From a virus, in the IMG/VR virus record IMGVR_UViG_3300037805_000644, positions 158,940 to 222,939 of that record: 64,000 nucleotides of DNA, one strand, 5' to 3'. Below the pieces are notes generated by a model, which ran no database searches, had not been told where the DNA came from, and saw only the letters and a program-made list of their open reading frames with translations. Made by a program: the position numbers and the translations under genes. This document shows positions 42,917-50,699 of this stretch, one piece after another. How positions within the stretch are numbered: the first letter of the stretch is position 1; each line of letters begins with the position of its first letter.

Positions 42917-44865
42917 CAGCCATCCTCCCGGGTGTTCACGTAAAGGCCATCAAACAGCAGCTCACCCAGCTTCTCCACAGTGGGCGTGTCGTTGAGAGAC
43001 ACGTCCATACTCGCCTGGAGCCCGAACTCGGACACGAGACTCGTGTGGCGGCTTGTGAACAGCGAGCCGGTGATCTCAGCATCTGATGCGTTGGACAGCT
43101 TGATGGCCTCATCCTGGATGACCTTGAGGCGGTCGGGGCCCAGGTCGGATGCCTTGATCAGAGGCTTGTTGTACACCGAGCAGTGGCCGGTGCCGTCAAG
43201 CATGGCCTGGCGGTGGACACAAGAACCACAACGGCTCATCGCCAGGACACGCCGCACCTGGTTGGTGCGGTGCGTTGCAGACGCTGCCTTGCAGCCCTGG
43301 GTGCCTGTTGTGGAGGCGTAAGCGGCAGCGTCGACATAGACGTTGCCTGCCAGCCCCTCATGCCTTGCACGCAGCTCTCGCAGCTCAGGGGCGGCTTCCC
43401 GAAGCACCTCACTGCTCCAGCGGGCGTTGAGGAGCTGATCGAGGTCTCCCCCCATCCAGCCTTCATTCATGGCCTTGCGGGTCCAGCTCGCCAACCGCTG
43501 GAACTCAGCGGTTTTGGTGAGGACCCCCTGGCTGGCCTGACGCTCCATCTGAGCGTTCAGGGTGTGGCTCACACCAGCACCCTCGTAAGTGCCTTCCTTG
43601 GGGGCGTTGACCATCTCACCGGCCCGGATGAGCATGTCATCCGTCTGGAGCTTCCGCAGATCGAACACCTGCTCGGCGCTCAGCGACCCTGCGGACATCC
43701 ACTTGGCCAGCTTCCCTAGTGCCTTGGCCCTGCGAGCCTGGGAACCGTCTCGGCTGGGCAGCGTGGGCAGAGCCTTGGGAGCCGCTGCATGGAACTGTGC
43801 AAGGGCCTCCTTGGCGGTGATGGTGTCCGCAGGTCGGACCTCCACCGGCTTCGGTCGCTGGAGGGGGACCTCCGCAGCGGCAGGGCCTGTTTGGAAAGCA
43901 GCACGCAGTGCAGCACGAGGATCCCCGGCCATGTCCACGGAGTACCCGGCGGCACGAAGCCTCGGAGCATAGTGGTTGCGGGCCCCTTTCCAGGGAACCT
44001 CGGAGACAGCGATCATGCCAAGCTTGGTGCCTACGGTCGGGTCATCCGTGATGACGTACCGGGCCCCTCGGGCTTTCCGCTTGATGTCCTGAACCCACTT
44101 CCCGTTCTTGATTCCGGGGAAAGCACTGGCACGGACAAACACGTTGCCCACCAACCCGGCATCCTGCTTGAGGTGCGAGACCACCCCTCGGGTGTGAGCG
44201 GCCTTATCCCCCAGAGAGGCAACCAGATCCCGCTTGATCTCAGCCACGGACTTCCCAAAGTGGGCGTCCCGGACAGCCTTCTGGGCAGCCCGGCGGACGG
44301 CGCTCATGTCCTCTGCCGCCAGCTTGGGTCCAGGGGTTGCGGGCTGAGGGCTCTTGTTCATCCGCTGATGATAACGCTCGGCAGCCAGGTCCTTGGTGGG
44401 TACCCGGTTAACCCCGTCAGTGCGGCGACCGAAGCCCCAGGCACCTTCCAGCTCCTCAAGCCCCTTGTCGTCAGGGCCCACAGGCAAGCGGTCAGGGTCC
44501 TGGCCTTGAGTGGGGTCAAGCCAAGACAGATCCACGGCGGCGGCATCCCTCTCGAAAAACTCGCCGAGCTGGAGGCCCGAGGAGAAATCGTTCATCAGGG
44601 CAGCCTCGTCGAGAGGGGCCTGTACAGAGGCCATCAGGCCCCCTGGGAGGCTCTGCATCCCGTTGGATCCGGCACTGCTCCCCGGAGGGGGTCCCGGGGT
44701 TGCCCCGGGCTGAGCCGGGCGGTCTTTCCCCTGGGTCTGCTCGAAATGGTGACCATCGAGCCCATAGTTGGAGCCCTGGCCCCACTGAAAATCATCCCCG
44801 TCTGGGGTGCCGGAGTCGGCCAGGATCTCTGCGGCCCAATCGAGGGCCTTCTTCTTGTCGCTCAT
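42916..44865 (-). CDS. Large virion-block protein with Cys cluster
   Basis: 649 residues. The first 150 are disordered (GATPGPPPGSSAGSNGMQSL). A first unit (about 195-300) and a second (about 480-570) share the sequence pattern VGNVFVRASAFPG / AGNVYVDAAAYAST, so a domain of about 90 residues may be duplicated. After the second copy a cysteine cluster MSRCGSCVHRQ with HCSVYNKP (about four Cys) may bind zinc or a metal cluster. The C-terminus is helical. No recognised enzyme. Position before terminase and overlap with neighbours (ATGA) suggest a head or injected protein. Confidence 0.55.
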   Translation of the reverse strand: MSDKKKALDWAAEILADSGTPDGDDFQWGQGSNYGLDGHHFEQTQGKDRPAQPGATPGPPPGSSAGSNGMQSLPGGLMASVQAPLDEAALMNDFSSGLQLGEFFERDAAAVDLSWLDPTQGQDPDRLPVGPDDKGLEELEGAWGFGRRTDGVNRVPTKDLAAERYHQRMNKSPQPATPGPKLAAEDMSAVRRAAQKAVRDAHFGKSVAEIKRDLVASLGDKAAHTRGVVSHLKQDAGLVGNVFVRASAFPGIKNGKWVQDIKRKARGARYVITDDPTVGTKLGMIAVSEVPWKGARNHYAPRLRAAGYSVDMAGDPRAALRAAFQTGPAAAEVPLQRPKPVEVRPADTITAKEALAQFHAAAPKALPTLPSRDGSQARRAKALGKLAKWMSAGSLSAEQVFDLRKLQTDDMLIRAGEMVNAPKEGTYEGAGVSHTLNAQMERQASQGVLTKTAEFQRLASWTRKAMNEGWMGGDLDQLLNARWSSEVLREAAPELRELRARHEGLAGNVYVDAAAYASTTGTQGCKAASATHRTNQVRRVLAMSRCGSCVHRQAMLDGTGHCSVYNKPLIKASDLGPDRLKVIQDEAIKLSNASDAEITGSLFTSRHTSLVSEFGLQASMDVSLNDTPTVEKLGELLFDGLYVNTREDG

Positions 44866-45560
44866 GCCGTTCTCCCTGAGTAGCGTGCCGCCAGGCGTGC
44901 CGCCTGGTCCCGAATGGTTCGGGCAGCCAGCTTGGGCATACCGCTGTCGCCGTCGCCCTTCATGCCATTGCCCCCGCCGGAGTCCCCGGACTCTTCCTCA
45001 CCCTCGGCCCACTCCTCGGGGTCCTCTCGGATCTCTTCCACATCGTCCATGATCTCCTTGACCTCCTCACGGGACCGAGGGTCGCCGCCGGAGTCAGTGA
45101 CATCAGGGTGCCAGTGGACTGCGTTGATCTCGTCGTAGACGGTGTCTGTGATCGCAGACAGGGCCTCACAGCAGTTCATGAGCATTTTCCTCATGTCCTT
45201 GATGGGCATGATGTAGCCCTTACCGCCGAGGTTCCCGTCCGGGCTGACCCTCTGAGACTTGATCTTGGTGAAGGTGGCGTAAGCACTCTGGGAGTGGCCC
45301 AAGGCCATGAGGGATGCCCTCAGGACCTTGGCCAGAGGCTCCAGGTTCTTGGCGTTGAACTCGTAGTCGGGGTCGATCTCTCGGGCGGAGGCACCAGGGG
45401 GGTTCCAGGCCCACTCGTTGTGGTCCCCTCCCCTGTCCTTAATGAAGCGAACCTCACCGGCCATCTTCGAGGTAGGCGCACCCGCCCCCTGACGCTTCTG
45501 GAACGCCTGAGCCACCCGCTCGGTGGCCTGGGGGTCTTTCTGTGTGGTCCTCTTGGACAT
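44862..45560 (-). CDS. Head-block protein with terminal RVAxxF motifs
   Basis: 232 residues. Motif ERVAQAFQKR at R15 near the N-terminus and ARLAARYSGR at R222 at the very C-terminus. Between them a globular helical part (LEPLAKVLRASLMALGHSQS; IKDMRKMLMNCCEALSAITD) and an acidic low-complexity stretch (EDPEEWAEGEEESGDSGGG). GGAGG ten bases before the ATG and a candidate late promoter at 45579-45599. Motif and position suggest a packaged or assembly protein. No named family. Confidence 0.6.
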   Translation of the reverse strand: MSKRTTQKDPQATERVAQAFQKRQGAGAPTSKMAGEVRFIKDRGGDHNEWAWNPPGASAREIDPDYEFNAKNLEPLAKVLRASLMALGHSQSAYATFTKIKSQRVSPDGNLGGKGYIMPIKDMRKMLMNCCEALSAITDTVYDEINAVHWHPDVTDSGGDPRSREEVKEIMDDVEEIREDPEEWAEGEEESGDSGGGNGMKGDGDSGMPKLAARTIRDQAARLAARYSGRTA

Positions 45561-45578
45561 GCTGCGGTTACCTCCGGT

Positions 45579-45599
45579 CCTATTGGACAGGGCTTATAG
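45579..45599 (-). promoter_or_regulatory. Candidate late promoter (CTAT, 13 bases, TAGG)
   Basis: Minus-strand CTATAA box with TAGG 13 bases downstream, about 20 bases before the start of the 232-residue gene that opens the terminase string. Confidence 0.55.
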
Positions 45600-45649
45600 A
45601 CCAAGTACCCGTGTCACCTGGTCGGAGACACGAACTTCATGGTTGGCCC

Positions 45650-46243
45650 CTACTTCTCCTTGAGGGGATCACCTGCGGTATCAAACAGGCGTTCGATAAC
45701 GAAACCACCGGAATCCTGCCGGAAAGACCACAGGTCTTTCGTGGCCATATGCACCAGCTCATCCTCGGTGTTGACTGAGGCTGCTTGGGTGAAAAACCCT
45801 GCAAGGCTGCTCAGCTCTGCGGTGCGCAGCACCACACTGTTGGCCATCCGCTTGCTGCCCTTGGCGGGCTCCAGGTGCGAGGCCAGTACCGGGCGGAAGG
45901 CCCCATCATCCCACTTCACGAAAACGAGGCCGTCCTCAGAGGCGGTGACCTTACCCTCAGCCGACTTCACCTTGACAACCACGCCCTCCACGCCTTCGGC
46001 GGGGATGTCATCGTAAGTGAGTACGGAGCCGGTGTTGTACCGGAAAGACACCCGAGTACCCGCCTCCACAGGAAGGCCCAATCCGGCGGCGAAACGCCCT
46101 CGGTCGGTCAAGCCAATCATGATGGACTGCTCGGGGCCTTCCATGTTCTTGGCCTGGAGGATGCGGTCAATAGCAGAAGGCACCTCAGGGTTGGCGTTGA
46201 GGTGGCCGTTGCTGCTGCCCCACTTGTCCCAGAAATCATTCAT
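45650..46243 (-). CDS. Hypothetical virion-block protein, 197 residues
   Basis: Start ATG with GGAGG eight bases upstream, overlapping the stop of the beta-helix gene by four bases. Central SH3-like barrel candidate: GTRVSFRYNTGSVLTYDD, GVVVKVKSAEGKVTASEDGL and FVKWDDGAFRPVLASHLEPA. The end is helical. Such barrels occur in phage head proteins and in nucleic-acid binders; the gene at 25381 also has one. Function unknown. Confidence 0.6.
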   Translation of the reverse strand: MNDFWDKWGSSNGHLNANPEVPSAIDRILQAKNMEGPEQSIMIGLTDRGRFAAGLGLPVEAGTRVSFRYNTGSVLTYDDIPAEGVEGVVVKVKSAEGKVTASEDGLVFVKWDDGAFRPVLASHLEPAKGSKRMANSVVLRTAELSSLAGFFTQAASVNTEDELVHMATKDLWSFRQDSGGFVIERLFDTAGDPLKEK

Positions 46244-47487
46244 CGACGGATCCTCCAGCGTGCATTTAGGGTTTGGGCGCTGTTGAACTCGATGTCGAAC
46301 GAGGCAGCCCCCTTGTTGGTCACCCAAGCGGTCTCATCACTTGCAGGGCGATCATCCAGCTCCAGGTTCACCTGGTACTCCGCATCCGGCTGGGGGATGT
46401 CAAAGGTGACCGTCTCGGTGAGAGAGGCTGCAAAGGCTGTGGTCCCGCTTTGGGTGTCCACCTTGAAGACAGCTCCGGCGTTGGGGGCCAGGATGCTCTC
46501 CACGTAAGTGTTCTCAGCATTGACTGTGGGGGTTTCCAAGATGGAAACCTCCCCGAGGCGGCAGTGGGAGGCCCTGTGGTTGAGCCCACCTGAGAACTGA
46601 ATGCGTGTTCCTGGGGCCATGGTGCAAGACCACAACTCGGCCGCACCGGCACCATCACAGTCGATGGCCACACTCGGGCTCAAAGCAGTGCCTGCCCCGA
46701 TGCTCCCGCAGGACTCCATCGTGAGATAACCGCTGCCACCGGCAGGCTCGGGCTGCCCGACCTCGTACCGGAAATCGAAAGCATTGGCGATGTCACATCG
46801 GAAAAACTTCGCCCAATCCATCTCCCGCACCAGGAGCAAGCACTGGTTGTTGCCCCCAAAGGTGCAATCATGGAAAGTCATTTGACCACAGGCTTCTGCC
46901 CACAGTGTGCGGTTACCTCCGCCGGCGTTGCCCTCCAGCTTGAGGTTGCGGGCAAAGAGCCCTTGGCTGTTGCCCAGCACGGTAGAGGCAGCGCCGCCCG
47001 TGAGTCGAAGGGCGGCCTTGTTGTTGTGCTCGTTGGTGATGCGGAGGTTCTGGAGCACCACCAACTGGGGGATGGTCCCGAGCTGAGCCGACACAACCAC
47101 CGTGTGGTCATCATTGGCGACACCCTCCTGGATGACGGGCTCGCCGATCCCGATAAGCATCACGCCATCACGGACGATGTTGAGGGTTTCCTCGTACACA
47201 CCGGGCATCACCAGGATGCAATAAGGGTTGGTTGGGCTCGCCGTCGCAGGGACAGCATCGAGAGCAGACTGGATGGTGGTGTACTCAGCACCTACCCCAG
47301 ACTTGCCGACAACGAACACGTTGCCGATGGCCTGGAGACCTGCGAGCTGGTTGAGGAAGATCCCACCACCTACGACATTGTCCGTGAACTTGAGCGCACC
47401 TGTCCCAGCGTCCCGCTCAATGAGCAGGGTCTGGCCGGATCCAGGTTCAAACTGGAGAGCGTCTACCTTGAGGGGGGGCTGTGCCAT
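46240..47487 (-). CDS. Pectin-lyase-like beta-helix virion protein (tailspike or fibre candidate)
   Basis: 415 residues. After a 60-residue head comes GAEYTTIQSALDAVPATASP and CILVMPGVYEETLNI, the start of a right-handed parallel beta-helix of the pectin lyase superfamily, with repeated short strands (VVLQNLRITNEHNN; TFHDCTFGGNNQCLL; LWSCTMAPGTRIQFSG). The C-terminal 70 residues (VTFDIPQPDAEYQVNLELDD, WVTNKGAASFDIEFN) are a separate beta-sandwich resembling the repeated domain of the next gene. Such proteins bind or cut host surface glycans; no catalytic pair can be confirmed. Confidence 0.75.
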   Translation of the reverse strand: MAQPPLKVDALQFEPGSGQTLLIERDAGTGALKFTDNVVGGGIFLNQLAGLQAIGNVFVVGKSGVGAEYTTIQSALDAVPATASPTNPYCILVMPGVYEETLNIVRDGVMLIGIGEPVIQEGVANDDHTVVVSAQLGTIPQLVVLQNLRITNEHNNKAALRLTGGAASTVLGNSQGLFARNLKLEGNAGGGNRTLWAEACGQMTFHDCTFGGNNQCLLLVREMDWAKFFRCDIANAFDFRYEVGQPEPAGGSGYLTMESCGSIGAGTALSPSVAIDCDGAGAAELWSCTMAPGTRIQFSGGLNHRASHCRLGEVSILETPTVNAENTYVESILAPNAGAVFKVDTQSGTTAFAASLTETVTFDIPQPDAEYQVNLELDDRPASDETAWVTNKGAASFDIEFNSAQTLNARWRIRR

Positions 47488-47489
47488 GT

Positions 47490-48173
47490 CTACACCACCA
47501 CGTCGTATCCGACATCAGCGGTCTCAGCGACCTGCAACTCGATGCCGAGGGCTACGGTGAACCCTGTCTTGGTCTTGTTGAGGACCCGGACAGGGAAAAA
47601 GTCTTCGGGCTCCAGCAGGACCCTGTAATTGGCCGTGGGCAGTGCATCTGCGAAGACCACTGCTTTTTGACTGGCGTCGGCCTGGGAGAACGTCAGAGTC
47701 CCGCCCATGGCGCTCGCGGTTGCGGTCGAGGCGTAAACCACCCAGTCCACCCCCCGCACATCACCTGCGCCGCCGTAAGCTGAGGCCACCACCAGGTCAA
47801 ACCCCGTGGTGGTCTTGTTCTCCACCCGGACGGGTGTCCCGTCCGGGCTCGTGACCTGGACACGGTAGCTGATGTTGTTCAACAACCCCCCGGCGAGAGC
47901 CACGGCTCGGGTGGTCTGGCCGGAGAAATTCTCGGTGCCGTTGGCAACTGAGGACTCACTGACCAGCAAGGCGGCCTGGTCCATCGCATCGTTGATGTCC
48001 TGAACCACTTCCTCGGAGAGTCCGGTGATCGAGTCGGTGATCAAACCCCTCGGCCCACGGATGTTGCGGACCGAGGTGGAAGACTGCTCATCAATGACGA
48101 TGTCGAACAGGTACGCTTGCCCGCCACGGGCGGACTTGTACGTGAACACCGTCTGGACTCGGGAGAGGGCCAC
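47490..48173 (-). CDS. Virion protein with two H-type-lectin-like repeats
   Basis: 227 residues from a GTG. Two copies of a beta unit: NNISYRVQVTSPDGTPVRVE with NKTTTGFDLVVA, then TANYRVLLEPEDFFPVRVLN with KTKTGFTVALG, each ending near WVVYA / GYDVVV. The same unit appears once at the C-terminus of the beta-helix protein. Order and spacing recall H-type lectin or receptor-binding tip domains. An N-terminal helix-forming part (EEVVQDINDAMDQAALLVSE) could trimerise. Probably a fibre partner of the beta-helix protein, by inference. Confidence 0.65.
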   Translation of the reverse strand: MALSRVQTVFTYKSARGGQAYLFDIVIDEQSSTSVRNIRGPRGLITDSITGLSEEVVQDINDAMDQAALLVSESSVANGTENFSGQTTRAVALAGGLLNNISYRVQVTSPDGTPVRVENKTTTGFDLVVASAYGGAGDVRGVDWVVYASTATASAMGGTLTFSQADASQKAVVFADALPTANYRVLLEPEDFFPVRVLNKTKTGFTVALGIELQVAETADVGYDVVV

Positions 48174-48183
48174 GGTTTACCCC

Positions 48184-49002
48184 TTAACGCCAGACTGAGG
48201 ACTGGTACTTGGTGCGGATCTTGCCCCGCTTGAGGGCTTCCTCCAGAGCGCCACTCTTCATCTTCTTAACGGCTTCCTCGTTGGCTTTGAGCCACTTGAA
48301 AAACTTCCGTGCGCCCGCAGGGGCCGTGGATACCAGCTTGGTGTAGTAAGAATCACCGCTGTGCCCATAACCCCTCAACTGCTCATCGGTGTACCCGTTG
48401 TTCAGGGTAATGGAGAACCCCGTCCACTTGGCGTCGATGAAAAACTCATCCTTGACCGCGATCTCGATGGGGGCGTAGTCCACGGGCTCCACGTTCAGGT
48501 AAAACACCTCGTCCACCCGAGGCATCTGCCGCTCATCAAAGCTATGCCGGAACCAGTCAGGGATGATGTCCCCCTTACCTGCCGCGATGTCTTTCTCCCA
48601 GTCCTTGAAAGCCTTGTCGATGGCCTTTCGGAGAGCTTGGGAAGCTTTCTCCGGGGTCATTGAAGCCGTGGGCTTCCAATCCCTCTTCAAGTTCTCCAGC
48701 ATCAGGTGATTGGAGTGGATCGGGTTCAGCTTCGAGCCGATATCAAAAGTGTACCTCTTGAGCCTCTTCCTGCCCTTCTGGGGCAGCTCCTCGATCACAG
48801 CGTAAGATTGGGGGTGCCCTTTCCAACGGATGCGGACCTTGTCCCCGACCAGGATCTCATCCCAGCCAGACCGGGAATCGATCCCACCCACACCGGCGGC
48901 CTTACCTGGAGCGTGCTTCTTGAGGAGAGGCACCAGGTGCTTGCGGGTGCTGGGCACCTCAGTGGCGAGCTTTTGGAGCTTGCTGTACAGGTTGGTGGGC
49001 AT
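48184..49002 (-). CDS. Hypothetical protein, 272 residues
   Basis: Start ATG with GGAGG five bases upstream; the longer frame overlaps the 102-residue gene and was rejected. N-terminus NLYSKLQKLATEVPSTRKHL is basic and helical, similar to the start of several head proteins. Then an SH3-like segment (ILVGDKVRIRWKGHPQSYAV), a helix (EKASQALRKAIDKAFKDWEK), and a beta part (MPRVDEVFYLNVEPVDYAPI). Similar N-terminal and SH3 features are seen in other virion-block genes. No named family. Confidence 0.6.
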   Translation of the reverse strand: MPTNLYSKLQKLATEVPSTRKHLVPLLKKHAPGKAAGVGGIDSRSGWDEILVGDKVRIRWKGHPQSYAVIEELPQKGRKRLKRYTFDIGSKLNPIHSNHLMLENLKRDWKPTASMTPEKASQALRKAIDKAFKDWEKDIAAGKGDIIPDWFRHSFDERQMPRVDEVFYLNVEPVDYAPIEIAVKDEFFIDAKWTGFSITLNNGYTDEQLRGYGHSGDSYYTKLVSTAPAGARKFFKWLKANEEAVKKMKSGALEEALKRGKIRTKYQSSVWR

Positions 49003-49039
49003 GGGCCCCTCCTTTGTCTCTCTTGGGTTGAGGCTCATA

Positions 49040-49348
49040 TCACCAAACCCCGGTGGTCTCGTAACCACGTTTTTCAAACCAGTCCTTGAGGGCGACCATC
49101 GCCTCTCGATTGGCGGACCACAGGGTCACACTGTCGAAATTTTCCCGGATACCGAGATCAGGGATGGTGGGCACGCTCTCCATGGCCACCCTGCCGTCCC
49201 GTTGGCTGCGGAGCAGCCCTGGGACATAACGGTGATCACGGACGCCGTACAGGACTGAGAAACGGTGCTCTGCGTGCGCCAGCCGGCGAACCCACTTACG
49301 AGCCACCCTTCTGGCCATCACCACACGTCTCTCATTCTGGTCGGACAT
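49040..49348 (-). CDS. Small basic head-block protein with RVARKW motif
   Basis: 102 residues, ATG with GGAG five bases upstream. N-terminus VVMARRVARKWVRRLAHAEH is strongly basic and amphipathic and contains the shared head-block motif at R14. The rest is globular (FDSVTLWSANREAMVALKDW). First gene after a candidate late promoter, so first of the virion operon ending at about 45650. Function unknown. Confidence 0.6.
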   Translation of the reverse strand: MSDQNERRVVMARRVARKWVRRLAHAEHRFSVLYGVRDHRYVPGLLRSQRDGRVAMESVPTIPDLGIRENFDSVTLWSANREAMVALKDWFEKRGYETTGVW

Positions 49349-49376
49349 GCTTACTCCACCAAAGCCGTATCCACGC

Positions 49377-49397
49377 TCTACCGGGGCGAGGGGATAG
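49377..49397 (-). promoter_or_regulatory. Candidate late promoter (CTAT, 13 bases, TAGA)
   Basis: Minus-strand GCCTATCC box with TAGA exactly 13 bases downstream, in the gap between the sigma-like gene and the first virion gene. Confidence 0.55.
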
Positions 49398-49414
49398 GCG
49401 ATCTACCGGAGGCT

Positions 49415-50044
49415 CTAATCCAGGATCGAGATGGAGGGTGAGACCTCTGGGGTGGGAGTCCGCTTGACTTCCCGGAGGATGTTCAGGTTGGAGGAGATGA
49501 ACTCAAACAGGCGGATGTACAGCCCATAAGGCTCAACCTGAGGACCACCTAGCTCAACGGCCTCCCGGAGCTTTTTGATGGTGCGCAGGAACCGGTGGCG
49601 TACAAGACCCTGGCTGACCCCCAGACCCTTGGCGACCTCCGACTGACAGGTGGACTTCCACATGCCGATCATGATCTTCACGTCAAGGGGGTCAGGCAGG
49701 AATTCTGTGAGGTCTGTCAGGAGGGAATCCCCCTCTACCTGAGGTAGTTGGAGGAGGAACTGAATTCGGGCGGTCGCCCTCTGGAGCCGGTAATGGACTG
49801 TGGGTTGGGACACCGAGAACAGACCGGCAATCTCTGTCTGCTTGAGCTTCTTGAAGAAATAGAGGTCCACAAAGTCCGCCTCCAAGGCGGGCAGAAACTC
49901 CATGTACTCCTTAACCACCTCAATCTGAACCCGCATCTCTTTGGTAGGTTCCGTGAAAATGGAGTCCAGAAATCCGATACCATCCTCAATGGCGAACCGG
50001 GTCTCAATTTCATTTGGATCGATCATATGTCCAGACCATGCCAT
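49415..50044 (-). CDS. Sigma-factor-like protein with two helix-turn-helix segments
   Basis: 209 residues (an ATG six codons later is also possible; neither has a strong ribosome site). Residues 50-100, LPALEADFVDLYFFKKLKQT then EIAGLFSVSQPTVHYRLQRA, match region 4 of sigma-70/ECF factors: helix, HTH with SVSQPTVHYRLxRA. Residues 125-165 repeat the theme (MWKSTCQSEVAKGLGVSQGL then VRHRFLRTIKKLREA). A region 2 core-binding helix is not clearly visible. It probably recognises promoters as a phage transcription factor. It sits between the NusG-like gene and the virion operons whose gaps carry the TATA-type boxes. Confidence 0.72.
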   Translation of the reverse strand: MAWSGHMIDPNEIETRFAIEDGIGFLDSIFTEPTKEMRVQIEVVKEYMEFLPALEADFVDLYFFKKLKQTEIAGLFSVSQPTVHYRLQRATARIQFLLQLPQVEGDSLLTDLTEFLPDPLDVKIMIGMWKSTCQSEVAKGLGVSQGLVRHRFLRTIKKLREAVELGGPQVEPYGLYIRLFEFISSNLNILREVKRTPTPEVSPSISILD

Positions 50045-50063
50045 GCGTCACGTCCCCAGGCGG

Positions 50064-50079
50064 CGCCCCTTTCGGGGCG
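50064..50079. other. GC hairpin between the NusG-like and sigma-like genes
   Basis: CGCCCC - TTTC - GGGGCG, six-bp stem, stable tetraloop-size loop, no T tract. Could be a pause site, an attenuator or leader hairpin of the sigma-like gene, 20 bases before its start. Confidence 0.45.
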
Positions 50080-50138
50080 GTTTGCACAGCTCAAGCCAAT
50101 TCAACACCCCACACTACCCATCTCAGGGTCTCAGGCCG

Positions 50139-50684
50139 TTAAGCGGGGGCGGGCTCTAGCTGTTCCAGGAAAACGCGAGGGACAGAGGCGATCCGACGCC
50201 AGGAACGAAGATCGAACCGGATGAATGCGTTATCCCCATCCAGGCCAATGACACGCCCATCCATGCGGCGGAATTTCCCCTCAGTCACGGTGACGGTGGA
50301 TCCTACCTCTACCTCGGCGGCGAGCATTTCCTGGAGCTGGGTGCGGAGAGCTTCAATCTCAACCTCGGGCAGGACTGCCAAGGTTCTCATCCGGTGGGGG
50401 CCGGACTGGGTGGACATCACGGAGCTGACATAGGCCAGCCTCTCCAGGGCAAAGTAACTGCCCTCAGGCAATCCTGAGGCGACAAATACATACCCCTCCA
50501 TCAGGTGGATGGTGATGATCCTGGTGTGCTTGCGGTAAATCGCGGTTGGGACGAAGACGGGGAACGCGTCGCCCACCTTGAGATCGGATCGCAAGGTGGA
50601 GGTGATCGTCCCCTCCTCCACCTTCTGCTCGCCGAGCCTGCTCAGCTCAACCGCGATCCATGTGGTTTCGTCCCGTGTGTCCAC
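50139..50684 (-). CDS. NusG-like transcription elongation/antitermination factor
   Basis: 181 residues from a GTG. The NGN domain is visible in order: WIAVELSRLGEQKVEEGTI, AFPVFVPTAIYRK, IHLMEGYVFVASGLPEG (the LFPGYVFV strand), then YFALERLAYVSSVM. The C-terminal KOW domain follows: VEVGSTVTVTEGKFRRMDGR with VIGLDGDNAFIRF, closing FLEQLE. NusG homologues bind RNA polymerase across the cleft and reduce pausing or alter termination; a phage copy would be a paralogue competing with host NusG. It lies 15 bases after the clamp loader stop and before the sigma-like gene, so both transcription factors come from one operon. Confidence 0.85.
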   Translation of the reverse strand: MDTRDETTWIAVELSRLGEQKVEEGTITSTLRSDLKVGDAFPVFVPTAIYRKHTRIITIHLMEGYVFVASGLPEGSYFALERLAYVSSVMSTQSGPHRMRTLAVLPEVEIEALRTQLQEMLAAEVEVGSTVTVTEGKFRRMDGRVIGLDGDNAFIRFDLRSWRRIASVPRVFLEQLEPAPA

Positions 50685-50699
50685 CCGTGACCACTCCGT

